Below, one piece after another: positions 24,905 to 33,684 of a stretch of 64,000 nucleotides of DNA. Made by a program: the position numbers and the translations under genes. A model generated the notes under the pieces. It saw nothing but the letters and a program-made list of their open reading frames with translations. It was not told the origin of the DNA and did no database searches. The first letter of the stretch is position 1; the number at the start of each line of letters is the position of its first letter. The stretch lies in NCBI GenBank assembly GCA_041395725.1, contig JAWKZW010000001.1, positions 1,426,001 to 1,490,000 on the forward strand, written 5' to 3'. Origin of the DNA: Gammaproteobacteria bacterium (lineage in GTDB: Bacteria > Pseudomonadota > Gammaproteobacteria > Pseudomonadales > Pseudohongiellaceae).

Positions 24905-25588
24905 ATGACTGACACAGCAGCAACAGACGCCCTGGCTCCTAAGTCAGGGTTAGACGGGCTGGTAGACGACTGGTCTGCCGATAAACAAACCTATCATGTG
25001 CCCTGGGGCAAGGCGATGATGTGGATCTTCCTGGTAAGTGACACATTCATCTTCACCTGCTTCCTGACCAGCTACATGAATGTCCGCTGGACATCGACTG
25101 AGCCCTGGCCCTATGCCAGTGAAATTTTCGCTCTGTCCTTTGGCGGCGATCCTATCCCACTGATCCTGATCGCGATTATGACGTTCATTCTGATCACCAG
25201 CAGTGGCACCATGGCCCTGGCGGTGAACTTCGGTTACCGCAGGGATCGTCAGAAAACCGCGTTGCTGATGTTGGCGACCGGCCTGCTGGGGCTGTCCTTT
25301 GTCGGCATGCAGGCTTTCGAGTGGACCAAACTGATCACCGAGGAGGGCATTCGCCCTTGGGGTAATCCTTTTGGCGCATCGCAGTTTGGATCGGTGTTCT
25401 TTATGATCACAGGGTTCCACGGCTTGCACGTATCGGGTGGTGTGATCTACCTGCTTATCGTCGCCCGCAAAGTCTATCTGGGACACTACGAAAAGAAAGG
25501 TTACGAGATTGTCGAAATTGCCGGCCTCTACTGGCACTTTGTTGACCTCGTCTGGGTATTCATTTTTGCATTTTTCTATCTTTGGTAA
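24905..25588 (+). CDS. coxC: Cytochrome c oxidase subunit III (second of two)
   Basis: Subunit III stabilises proton uptake in the oxidase. The 227-residue product has a soluble N-terminus of about 35 residues, then five or more helices, with MQAFEWTKL and the family signature ITGFHGLHVSGG near the C-terminus and a terminal YWHFVDLVWVFIF helix, which is the classical subunit III ending. It is closer to textbook CoxC than the preceding paralogue. Spacing to neighbours is 55 bases upstream and 12 downstream. Confidence 0.92.
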   Translation: MTDTAATDALAPKSGLDGLVDDWSADKQTYHVPWGKAMMWIFLVSDTFIFTCFLTSYMNVRWTSTEPWPYASEIFALSFGGDPIPLILIAIMTFILITSSGTMALAVNFGYRRDRQKTALLMLATGLLGLSFVGMQAFEWTKLITEEGIRPWGNPFGASQFGSVFFMITGFHGLHVSGGVIYLLIVARKVYLGHYEKKGYEIVEIAGLYWHFVDLVWVFIFAFFYLW

Positions 25589-25600
25589 GGAGAGACAGTA

Positions 25601-25984
25601 ATGTCAGCGGAAGCAGGTCAACAACATCCACTGGGAATCTATTACAAGGTCTGGATTCTCCTGTTCGTACTCAGTGCCTTTTCCTATGCAACAGACTTTC
25701 TGGAGCCAGGCTTATTTCGCTGGTTTCTGATTCTGACCTTCATGGTCCTGAAGGCCGGGTTCATTGTCGCTATCTTCATGCACGCTTTCTGGGAAAGAAT
25801 GGCGCTGGTTTTAACCATCCTCGGACCACCACTCGTGTTATTGCTATTTATTGGTTTCATGGCCTCAGAAGGGCAGTACACCTGGGGTACGCGAGTTGAG
25901 TACCGGGGTCAGGATCCTAACCTCAAGCCTCTGTCCATTGAGGAATTTCATGGTGGCGGTCACGGAGAGGAAGAAGCTCACTAG
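25601..25984 (+). CDS. Cytochrome c oxidase subunit IV
   Basis: The 127-residue protein has three transmembrane segments (about 18-30, 38-62 and 68-90) and the pattern KAGFIVAIFMHAFWER in the second, which fits the prokaryotic cytochrome c oxidase subunit IV family (CtaF/CoxD). The C-terminal tail is soluble and ends in a His/Glu-rich stretch (GGGHGEEEAH). It closes the oxidase operon, followed by a strong terminator. Confidence 0.88.
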   Translation: MSAEAGQQHPLGIYYKVWILLFVLSAFSYATDFLEPGLFRWFLILTFMVLKAGFIVAIFMHAFWERMALVLTILGPPLVLLLFIGFMASEGQYTWGTRVEYRGQDPNLKPLSIEEFHGGGHGEEEAH

Positions 25985-26021
25985 GCTGACCCGATCGGTC
26001 TGCTGAATCAGACCGTCCAAC

Positions 26022-26054
26022 AAAAAAGCCAGCTGCATACAGCTGGCTTTTTTT
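26022..26054. terminator. Bidirectional rho-independent terminator between the cox operon and prlC
   Basis: A-run, AGCCAGCTG (26027-26035), loop CATA, CAGCTGGCT (26040-26048), T-run. It works on both strands and so ends both the plus-strand oxidase operon and the minus-strand prlC transcript. A second perfect hairpin, CGGTCTG/CAGACCG at 25995-26014, stands just upstream on the plus strand. Confidence 0.92.
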
Positions 26055-26075
26055 GTGCCCCCAGGAAATCCTTTG

Positions 26076-28124
26076 CTACGGGATACCTTTCTGGGCCAGC
26101 AGAGCATCGATCTGCGGTTCACGCCCCATGAAATCCTTGAACAGCTGAAGGGCCCTGGCCGCACCGCCTCGACTGAGAATCTTATCCAGATAACTGCGCC
26201 CGATCTTTTCGTCAAGCACACCGGCTGCCTCGAACTTCGAAAAAACATCGGCTGACAGTACTTCGGCCCAGTAGTAGCTGTAATATCCCGCCGCATAGCC
26301 ACCGGCGAAGATATGCGAAAAACTGTTTTCGAAGCGGTTGAACTGTGGGGTGGGAATCACGGAGGTTTTATCCCGGACGGCCTGCATGGTGTCACGCACG
26401 TAGCCCGACCCCAGATTGGCAAGGCCCCGATGCAATTCAAAATCGAACAGGCCAAACTCCAGCTGACGCATCATTTTCAGGCCCGCCTGAAAGTTTTTGG
26501 CTTCGAGCATTTTTTCCAGCATCTGCTCTGGCAGCGGATCACCCGTCTGATAATGGGAAGAAATCAACTTGATGGATTCCTTATTCCAGCACCAGTTTTC
26601 CATTAACTGGCTGGGCAACTCCACCGCGTCCCAGGCGACACCGTTGATTCCGGAAACACGTAAACTTTTCTCGCGGGTAAGCAGATGGTGCAGACCATGA
26701 CCGAATTCGTGAAACAGGGTAGTGACTTCGGTATGGGTCAGCAACGACGGCTTGCTCCCCTTGCCCTCGCTGAAATTACAGACCAGGTATGCTGCCGGCA
26801 ATTGCAAACTGCCATCATCCAGAATCCGCCGGGTACGACAGCCATGCATCCAGGCTCCACCCCGTTTGCTGTCCCGGGTATAGAGATCCAGAAAAAATCG
26901 GGCAATCAGTTCTCCATCCCGGAAAATGTCATAGGCTTCCACGGAGTCATGCCAGGTTTCGTACTGGGCATTGGGCGCTATGGTGATTCCGAACAGCTTG
27001 CCGACGATCTGGAACAGGCCGGCCTTCACTTGCCCGGCAGGAAAATAGGCCCGTAATTCCTCCTGGGAAATATCATAAAGGTGGGTGCGCAGCTTTTCGC
27101 TGTAGTAGGGCAGGTCCCAGGCCTCAAGGGTGTCCTTGCCAAGGGTGGCGGCAAATTCGCTGAGCTCTTTGAATTCCCGCTCAGCTACTGATTTTCCACG
27201 CACCACCAGCTCTTCTAAAAATCCGACAACTTTTTCCGGATTGTCTGCCATCTTGGTGGCCAGTGACAGCTCAGCATAGCTTTCGAACCCCAGCAGATCG
27301 GCTTTTTCTCTGCGCAATGCCAGAATTTCGTCGATCAGGGGTGCATTATCCCAACCTTGATCACCCTCTTTACCACTTTCCCCCTGATCCGAAGCGCGGG
27401 TTACAAAAGCCGTGTAGATTTCCCGGCGCAGGTTGTGATCATCCGCATAGGTGGTAACAGCATGATAACAGGGAAAATCCAGAGTAAGGAGATAACCCTC
27501 GAGACCTTTCTGACGCGCAGCCTCTTCGGCAACGGCCAACGCCGTTTCAGGCAATCCTGCCAGTTGCCCGGTCTCCGTGAAGTGCCGGGTCCAGCCATGG
27601 GTAGCATCAAGTACGTTATTACTGAAGCGCATTGACAGTTGGCCAAGCTGCTTTTCTATCTCCTTGAACCGCTGCTTCCGGTCCTCGTCCAGCGTAATCC
27701 CAGCCAGTTTGAAATCCCGCAGATAATCATCCAGCACCTTGACCTGGGCATCTGAAAGGTTCAACTCACCGGCCCTTTCCCGCAGTGCCTTAATTCGTCT
27801 ATACAGCGCATCATTCTGAGATAAATTGGTGGAATATTCAGTCACTAATGGCAGACAACGGTCATAGATATCCCGCAACTCCTTGCTGTTATTGACTGAA
27901 AAAAGGTGACTTACCGTAGACCACAGGTTGTCCAGCCGGTCTTCCAGATCATCCAGTATAAAAATTACACTGCCCCAGTCAGGAGTCGGATCCTCCTTAC
28001 TCAACAGCTCTCGCAGCTGTGATTGATTCTCGCTGATTACCTGTTTTACCGCAGGTTCGATGTGCTCGGGCTTCAGCCTGGAAAAAGGGGGCAGGAGTCC
28101 CTCTGAAAGTAAAGGATTGTTCAT
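26076..28124 (-). CDS. prlC: Oligopeptidase A (M3 zinc metallopeptidase)
   Basis: Oligopeptidase A degrades peptides in the cytoplasm, including cleaved signal peptides. The 682 residues match the family. The zinc site HEFGH (472-476) in LFHEFGHGLHHLL is intact, with the third ligand Glu expected downstream near NWCWNKESI, and the C-terminal M3 segment FSHIFAGGYAAGYYSYYWAE is present (part: GGYAAGYYSYYWAE). The start ATG at 28124 gives MNNPLLS, typical of the family. It is followed by the bidirectional terminator. Confidence 0.96.
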   Translation of the reverse strand: MNNPLLSEGLLPPFSRLKPEHIEPAVKQVISENQSQLRELLSKEDPTPDWGSVIFILDDLEDRLDNLWSTVSHLFSVNNSKELRDIYDRCLPLVTEYSTNLSQNDALYRRIKALRERAGELNLSDAQVKVLDDYLRDFKLAGITLDEDRKQRFKEIEKQLGQLSMRFSNNVLDATHGWTRHFTETGQLAGLPETALAVAEEAARQKGLEGYLLTLDFPCYHAVTTYADDHNLRREIYTAFVTRASDQGESGKEGDQGWDNAPLIDEILALRREKADLLGFESYAELSLATKMADNPEKVVGFLEELVVRGKSVAEREFKELSEFAATLGKDTLEAWDLPYYSEKLRTHLYDISQEELRAYFPAGQVKAGLFQIVGKLFGITIAPNAQYETWHDSVEAYDIFRDGELIARFFLDLYTRDSKRGGAWMHGCRTRRILDDGSLQLPAAYLVCNFSEGKGSKPSLLTHTEVTTLFHEFGHGLHHLLTREKSLRVSGINGVAWDAVELPSQLMENWCWNKESIKLISSHYQTGDPLPEQMLEKMLEAKNFQAGLKMMRQLEFGLFDFELHRGLANLGSGYVRDTMQAVRDKTSVIPTPQFNRFENSFSHIFAGGYAAGYYSYYWAEVLSADVFSKFEAAGVLDEKIGRSYLDKILSRGGAARALQLFKDFMGREPQIDALLAQKGIP

Positions 28125-28158
28125 AAATTTCCCGATAAATGGTTTGTACTACAAATAT

Positions 28159-28980
28159 TCAGACCAGGTCAGCTCTGACCTTCTGAATAACACTCGCTGT
28201 CTGGGGTCTTACATTCAGCCAGACAGCAAACGCTTCGGCCGCCTGCTCCACCAGCATGCCAAGGCCGTCCAGCGTCAGGGCTGCACCCTGTTGCGCCGCC
28301 CAGCGCATGAAGGCAGTCTCCTGATTGCCGTACGTCATATCGTAACAGCAGCTGTCCGGACCGATCGCAACAGGAGACAGCGGTGGGACTTTTCCGTGCA
28401 ATCCGGTCGACGTCCCATTGATGATGATGTCAAAAGGCCCTTCTATAGAATCCTGAAAAGACAGGGCCTCGATATTGACCAGACCGGCAAATTCTTTTTT
28501 CAATGTCAGCGCTTTATTGAGGGTGCGATTGACAATGGTGATGGATTGGGGGGATTCCTCGGCCAGATTGCCCAATGCGCCTCTTACCGCGCCGCCGGCG
28601 CCGAGAATAAGAAGACGCTTGTCCCGCAATTGAATGTTGTGATTTCCTTTCAAATCCCTGACAAGGCCGATTCCATCGGTGTTATCACCCCATAGCCGCT
28701 TCTGCTCATCCAGAAAAAGCGTGTTAACAGCTCGAGCCTGTTGTGCCCTGGCGGTGAGCCTTTCAACCAGCTGAAAGGCTTTTTCCTTGAAAGGCACGGT
28801 GACATTCAGCCCCCGACCACCACTGGCAAAGAACTGTTTCACAAAGGCGTCGAACCGGGCTTCTGATACTTCTTCACGGGTATACTGAAGTTCGATCCCT
28901 GTCTGCTGGGCAAACAGGGAGTGAATAACGGGTGATTTACTGTGACTGACCGGATTGCCGACTACAGCAAAGCGTAACAC
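28159..28980 (-). CDS. aroE: Shikimate dehydrogenase AroE
   Basis: AroE reduces 3-dehydroshikimate to shikimate with NADPH in aromatic amino acid synthesis. The 273 residues include the shikimate-binding SHSKSP (12-17), catalytic K65 in NVTVPFKE, D102 in GDNTDG, and the nucleotide-binding GAGGAVRG with the NRT motif after it, which is the NADPH type. The gene lies 34 bases upstream of prlC and may share its transcript. hemF is about 165 bases upstream. Confidence 0.96.
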   Translation of the reverse strand: MLRFAVVGNPVSHSKSPVIHSLFAQQTGIELQYTREEVSEARFDAFVKQFFASGGRGLNVTVPFKEKAFQLVERLTARAQQARAVNTLFLDEQKRLWGDNTDGIGLVRDLKGNHNIQLRDKRLLILGAGGAVRGALGNLAEESPQSITIVNRTLNKALTLKKEFAGLVNIEALSFQDSIEGPFDIIINGTSTGLHGKVPPLSPVAIGPDSCCYDMTYGNQETAFMRWAAQQGAALTLDGLGMLVEQAAEAFAVWLNVRPQTASVIQKVRADLV

Positions 28981-29049
28981 GATGAATATCCTGGTTAACT
29001 GGCAATAGCCCCGACGCCGCGGTTTGTGGCAGGTCGGTTACGAGTGCCT

Positions 29050-29078
29050 AGTATAAGGGCGTCTCCGATAATACCAAA
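29050..29078 (-). promoter_or_regulatory. Candidate promoter of aroE
   Basis: On the minus strand TATACT (complement of 29050-29055) is a good -10; a poor -35 TTTGGT (complement of 29073-29078) is 17 bases away. It sits about 70 bases upstream of aroE. Confidence 0.3.
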
Positions 29079-29146
29079 CTGTCTCGGTGCGACACAGCTT
29101 TTGACATGAGTGGCGGCCGACAGGGCATTCGGCTCTGGCTTTCCGG

Positions 29147-30058
29147 TCAGACCCATTCCCGATGCACCAGATACTCCTTGTACAACCGCTCCTCTTCACT
29201 GCCAGGTTCCGGGTGCCAGTCATATTCCCAGCGGACAACCGGTGGCAGAGACATCAGGATTGATTCGGTGCGACCGACGCCGGACTGCAATCCGAACACC
29301 GTGCCGCGATCGAAGATCAGGTTGAACTCCGCGTAGCGCCCACGCCGGTATTCCTGAAAGTGTTTCTGTGGCTCGTTGTAGGGTGTGTCCTTCCGACGTT
29401 CGATTATTGGTATGTAGGCGTCGGTGTAGGTATAAGCAATATTTTTCACCAGCGCGAAACTTTCCTCGAATCCGAGTTTGTTGAAATCATCGAAGAACAG
29501 ACCACCGACTCCCCTTGGTTCACCGCGATGCTTCAGGAAAAAGTATTCGTCACAGTCTTTTTTAAAGCGCGGGTAGATACCCTCACCAAAAGGATCACAG
29601 GATTCTTTAGCCGTGGTGTGCCAATGAATACAGTCTTCGTCAAAACCATAGTAAGGTGTCAGGTCATACCCTCCACCAAACCACCAGACCGGCTGTTCCC
29701 CCTCTTTTTCCGCCACAAACAGTCGAAAATTTGCATGGGACGTAGGTACGAATGGATTCAAGGGATGAATCACCAGGGAAACACCCATGGCCTGGTAAGC
29801 ACGTCCAGCCAGTTCCGGGCGGGTAGCCGATGCCGAGGCAGGCAGGGATTTACCGAATACATGGGAAAAGTTGACACCGCCTTTTTCCAGCACGTCACCG
29901 CCTCGGATTACGCGCGTAATGCCACTGCCACCCGCGTCCCTGTCCCATTGATCGGTGTGGAAAGTCGTACTGCCGTCAGCCTGTTCCAGCTTGCTGCAGA
30001 TCGATTCCTGCAGATCCAGCAGAAAGTCCTTCACTCTGGCGATATCTTCGGTTTTCAC
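29147..30058 (-). CDS. hemF: Oxygen-dependent coproporphyrinogen III oxidase
   Basis: HemF decarboxylates coproporphyrinogen III to protoporphyrinogen IX with O2 during haem synthesis. The 303-residue protein is of normal length and carries the family segments GGSGITRVIRGGDVLEKGGV (part: RGGDVLEKGGVN), HANFRLF, WWFGGGYDLTPYY, HRGEPRGVGGLFFDD and the C-terminal SILMSLPPVVRWEYDWHPE (part: LPPVVRWEYDW). Consistent with the aerobic physiology implied by the oxidase cluster. In Pseudomonas tsaC lies between dprA and hemF; here it does not. Confidence 0.97.
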   Translation of the reverse strand: MKTEDIARVKDFLLDLQESICSKLEQADGSTTFHTDQWDRDAGGSGITRVIRGGDVLEKGGVNFSHVFGKSLPASASATRPELAGRAYQAMGVSLVIHPLNPFVPTSHANFRLFVAEKEGEQPVWWFGGGYDLTPYYGFDEDCIHWHTTAKESCDPFGEGIYPRFKKDCDEYFFLKHRGEPRGVGGLFFDDFNKLGFEESFALVKNIAYTYTDAYIPIIERRKDTPYNEPQKHFQEYRRGRYAEFNLIFDRGTVFGLQSGVGRTESILMSLPPVVRWEYDWHPEPGSEEERLYKEYLVHREWV

Positions 30059-30610
30059 TGTGTTAACCCCTTACTTTTTCTGAAATATTTACCGTGGTAC
30101 CCGGTCCGGCGCTGGGCTCTGCCCAGTACCCCATCCGCCTCGTTTTCGGGTTCTGCGGTAAAACGAGGTGGTCCAGTTTATCGGCTAATTGAATGGCTGA
30201 TTTTAATCTGGATCGAGTTTTTATCCCGCTTGCGGGTTAACGGCAAAGACTGGCGCGCCAGGAGACGAACTCAACACCTGGCCATGGTTCGGGATTTCAT
30301 CGGCGTGGCCTGTTCAGGCCGCCTCCCCACATGTCACTCGCTATGCCTTGGAGCTATGAAAAGCCCGTTAACTCAGAAGCTCGCAAAAAATTGGCTGCCA
30401 TCCTAACAGACTGCCGAAAAACTTTCTGCGTAACCCAGGCCGGGCTGGCGGGTATGTTTTTACGGCCGAGAGGTACCGCCGGGCGGAACCTTCTGACAAA
30501 CCTGCTGATTTCGTTGCACTGCCCTGGCCAGCCATCGCGCCTGGGGCAAAGCCTCTCGCCAGCGAGTTCGCCTGCAGACCAGAGAATTGCGGAAATTAAT
30601 CAAAGGTACC
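30059..30610. other. 552-base gap between hemF and dprA, no gene recognised
   Basis: Neither strand has an open frame with a recognisable product. Several small palindromes are present: CTGGGC/GCCCAG near 30111-30125, CCTCGTTTT/AAAACGAGG at 30138-30168, and CCCGCTTGCGGG at 30225-30236. I read the minus strand for a decayed TsaC/YrdC gene and saw no convincing motif. Confidence 0.55.
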
Positions 30611-31870
30611 TTATTGTTTCCCGGTATTATCTGCTTCTGACGAGTTAAACCCTGCCGGCCGGCCCGATAGCGGTGGCAGGCTTGTGTCCGTACACTGGTA
30701 ACGACCGCCGCCCTGTACCAGTAGCCCCTTCAGCTCCAGACTCAGCAGAAGCCGGTTCACTTTTTCGATGGGGAATCCACAACGTTCCGCGAGCAAATCG
30801 GCCGGACAGGGGTCATGCCCCAGCGACAGCAGTATCCGTGTTTCCTCGGGGCACAGTTTCGCTGCTGAGGCCCCGGATGAACTGCCGAAACAGCTGGGCG
30901 ACTTTTGTCCGGAATTCCCAACCCGAGACGCGGCTACCGAAGCCGGGCTGGCGGCACCCTGCTCCCTGGACACTCCGCTCAACATGAGCTCTTCCACTAT
31001 AGACTCCACGCTGTCCACCAGCTTTGCACCGTCCCGGATCAGGCCATGACAGCCTCTGGCATTGCCGTTAAAAATCGAGCCGGGCACGGCGAAAACTTCC
31101 CGGTTTGCTTCCATAGCCAGACGGGCGGTGATGAGAGAACCACTCTTTGGCGCGGCCTCGACAACGACAACCCCCAGACTGAGACCGGCTATCAGGCGGT
31201 TGCGCTGGGGAAAATTGCCGGCCATGGGCGGTGTGCCCAAAGGAAACTCGGAAATCAACGCGCCACATCGGGAGATTCGCCTGGCCAGCGCCTGATTATG
31301 ACCTGGGTAGATACGGTCGACCCCGGTGCCCATCAGAGCGAGGGTATGCCCGCCAGCTGCCAGCGCACCCTGGTGGGCCTGACTATCGATTCCGGCGGCA
31401 AGGCCGCTGGTAATAGTCAGACCCAGACCAGCCAGCTCACGGGCCAGCCAGTGGGCTATCTGGCTCCCGTTTCTACTGGCTTTGCGGCTGCCTATAATCG
31501 CGATCTGCGGGGTCCCCAGCTGAGTCGTATCACCGATCACGAAAAGCAGTGGTGGCGGACAGTCGAGTTCTTTCAGCAGAGCAGGGTAGGCAGGATCTTC
31601 GTAGCAGACCAGCGCGTGTTGAGCATCTCTGTCAAGCCAACTCAGGGTCGGGCAAACGTGCTTGTTAACGCTGGCGGGTGCACTATCCAGGCAACCAAGG
31701 ATCACCTCGCGCCAGGATTCTTCAATACCCGACTGCAGAAAAATCTCAGTATCGGCATCTCGCAGCGCCGCCATGGACCCCAATTGTCCAATCAGACGTG
31801 CGTAGGTGTTATAGGGAAACCCATCGAAGTGGAACAATTGCAGGTACTGCAATTGCAGAGGTGTAGCCAT
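30611..31870 (-). CDS. dprA: DNA-processing protein DprA (Smf)
   Basis: DprA loads RecA on incoming single-stranded DNA during natural transformation. The 419-residue protein has an N-terminal helical region, the Rossmann-like DprA core (about 85-300) with IGSRKAS, SGLAAGIDSQAHQGAL, GTGVDRIYP and RNRLIAGLS motifs, a Ser/Ala-rich linker (about 305-340) and a C-terminal winged-helix domain (about 340-400). It is complete, so it does not itself argue against competence. The gene ends near the empty 552-base gap, and upstream lies the LysM gene. Confidence 0.95.
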   Translation of the reverse strand: MATPLQLQYLQLFHFDGFPYNTYARLIGQLGSMAALRDADTEIFLQSGIEESWREVILGCLDSAPASVNKHVCPTLSWLDRDAQHALVCYEDPAYPALLKELDCPPPLLFVIGDTTQLGTPQIAIIGSRKASRNGSQIAHWLARELAGLGLTITSGLAAGIDSQAHQGALAAGGHTLALMGTGVDRIYPGHNQALARRISRCGALISEFPLGTPPMAGNFPQRNRLIAGLSLGVVVVEAAPKSGSLITARLAMEANREVFAVPGSIFNGNARGCHGLIRDGAKLVDSVESIVEELMLSGVSREQGAASPASVAASRVGNSGQKSPSCFGSSSGASAAKLCPEETRILLSLGHDPCPADLLAERCGFPIEKVNRLLLSLELKGLLVQGGGRYQCTDTSLPPLSGRPAGFNSSEADNTGKQ

Positions 31871-31940
31871 CGTGATCTTCCCTGATCGTGACAGAAACTT
31901 TGGCAGGGGTTTTTGAGATCGAACCCCTGATCGATCTTAC

Positions 31941-33035
31941 TCAGGGATTGACCACCATGTCACCCAGCCTGGCAGGCTCACTACTGGTCAGAATCAACCC
32001 GTAGCTGAGGTGGTCGAACACCCGGTACACCAGCACCGTACCCACTTCCTGTCCAGGCATTTCTATGGTCTGGTTGGAAGCGACAGCGAAAAGCCTTTGA
32101 AAAAAGGGTTTTTTCTCCCGGTCTGTGTCATCGACAATCTGCTCACCAACCTGCCTGATCGCCAGTATATCGCCTGGATTCAACCCGTCTCTGCCACCAA
32201 TATCAACCAGCACTGTATCCAGCTGGGAAGCCATCCGCTCAGTGCTGGTCATGGCCAGAATCCGGCCACTCATATCGCGGCCCGGCTCGCTGGGGTAGAT
32301 TTCGGAGTTGAATCGCAGCTCTTCACCAACCAGCAACCGGTCGCCGACTTTAATCTCTTCACTGCTGCGGGTGATGCGCAGCCGCTTGATTCCTTCGGAC
32401 TCCTCGCTCACCAGTGAGGCGCTGCCCACAGTCAACAATTCCACAGAGTTGATACTGCGATCTTCCGGGTCGCTGAATTCTCTGAGTTCCCGATAGATCT
32501 GAAAGCTGGTGACCTGAGCCGGCCAGTCGCCACGGGCGTAAATTTCGTCACCAGTTCCGATCACCAGCTTGTTGCCCTGGGGTGAAACGATATGGGGCGC
32601 GGATTCATAAACCTCACGCAACAGGATGCGGTTGTTGGTGAAACTGGCCTGGATGTCTTCCAGGGGAATCGCAGGGATTTCACTGGTTACCCCGACAACC
32701 CGCATCTGCGGCTCCAGGCGCTGCATCCGCAGGTTGCCCCGCTGGGCTACGAGCCTGGCCCGACCATTGATGAACTCAACCCGGACAATGTCTCCTCCAC
32801 GGAGGTCCCGGTCGTTATCCAGAAACGGGGTAGGCTGCCAGAAATTGGACCAATCTGCGGGATTTATCAGAAACTTGCTGGCAATTTGCCGGATCGTGTC
32901 GCCTTCCTGCACGGTATAACTTTGTGGATAATTGCGCACAAATACTGAACTAACCTGCCCATTGGCCGTATTAATGGGTACCAGCAGACTAGCGACTACA
33001 AGTGCGGCTAGAATTTTGCTCAATTGACTCTTCAT
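31941..33035 (-). CDS. Secreted LysM-domain protein of unknown function
   Basis: The 364-residue precursor has a signal peptide (cleavage near residue 26, ANG) and an N-terminal LysM domain (about 38-85, YTVQEGDTIRQIASKFLINP) for peptidoglycan binding. It then has about 270 residues of beta-rich sequence with no enzyme motif I recognise. A LysM protein of this kind sits divergent from def and next to dprA in Pseudomonas, so the position is conserved. A cell-wall role is likely; the exact function is unknown. Confidence 0.88.
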   Translation of the reverse strand: MKSQLSKILAALVVASLLVPINTANGQVSSVFVRNYPQSYTVQEGDTIRQIASKFLINPADWSNFWQPTPFLDNDRDLRGGDIVRVEFINGRARLVAQRGNLRMQRLEPQMRVVGVTSEIPAIPLEDIQASFTNNRILLREVYESAPHIVSPQGNKLVIGTGDEIYARGDWPAQVTSFQIYRELREFSDPEDRSINSVELLTVGSASLVSEESEGIKRLRITRSSEEIKVGDRLLVGEELRFNSEIYPSEPGRDMSGRILAMTSTERMASQLDTVLVDIGGRDGLNPGDILAIRQVGEQIVDDTDREKKPFFQRLFAVASNQTIEMPGQEVGTVLVYRVFDHLSYGLILTSSEPARLGDMVVNP

Positions 33036-33081
33036 AGCTTAATTTCCACGGGCTGCGAGGCTGATTATCTTAGCAATAAGG

Positions 33082-33087
33082 TATAAT
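33082..33087 (+). promoter_or_regulatory. Candidate -10 element for def-fmt-rsmB
   Basis: A perfect TATAAT in the divergent gap between the LysM gene and def, about 90 bases upstream of def. No good -35 is seen at 16-18 bases. Confidence 0.3.
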
Positions 33088-33175
33088 CAGAACCGGTCCC
33101 AGTTCACAGAACCAAATTATCGGATTGACAGGCCGGACCCAGGGCCTCTTTATTGATCAAATATCTCTTATACCT

Positions 33176-33682
33176 ATGGCAGCCTTACAAATACTTGAAT
33201 TCCCCGATCCACGACTTCGTATTGTCGCGAAGCCGGTAACCGTGTTCGACGCAGATCTCAGGCAGCTGATCGAAGACATGCTCGAGACCATGTACAAGGC
33301 TGAGGGTATCGGCCTGGCCGCCACTCAGGTTAACGTGCATAAACGCCTGCTCGTAATAGACTTATCGGAAAATAAAGATAGTCCTCAAGTCTTTATTAAT
33401 CCAGATTTCAAAGTAATTGACGACCAGGTGTCGGAATACGATGAGGGCTGCCTATCGGTACCTGGTTTTTATGAAACCGTATGCCGGCCCAGGGAGATTA
33501 TTATCACCGCCCAGAATGCGGACGGCGAACAATTCGAACTGCCGGCAAACGGGCTGTTGGCCACCTGTATCCAGCACGAGATAGATCACCTGAACGGTAA
33601 GCTGTTTGTCGACTATCTCAGCACCCTGAAGCGGAACCGAATCCGGCAGAAGCTGGAAAAAGAACACAAGAACACCGCTTGA
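33176..33682 (+). CDS. def: Peptide deformylase
   Basis: Def removes the N-formyl group from nascent proteins. From the ATG at 33176 the protein is 168 residues, the usual length. The three family motifs are complete: GIGLAATQ (44-51), EGCLSVPG (90-97, metal ligand C92) and HEIDH (134-138). The upstream in-frame extension to 33125 does not look conserved. It is followed closely by fmt, which adds the formyl group to initiator tRNA. Confidence 0.97.
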   Translation: MAALQILEFPDPRLRIVAKPVTVFDADLRQLIEDMLETMYKAEGIGLAATQVNVHKRLLVIDLSENKDSPQVFINPDFKVIDDQVSEYDEGCLSVPGFYETVCRPREIIITAQNADGEQFELPANGLLATCIQHEIDHLNGKLFVDYLSTLKRNRIRQKLEKEHKNTA

Positions 33683-33684
33683 CG

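Noticed and set aside
30138..30236. Hairpins in the hemF-dprA gap as the dprA terminator
   Set aside because: Neither stem is followed by a T-run on the minus strand.
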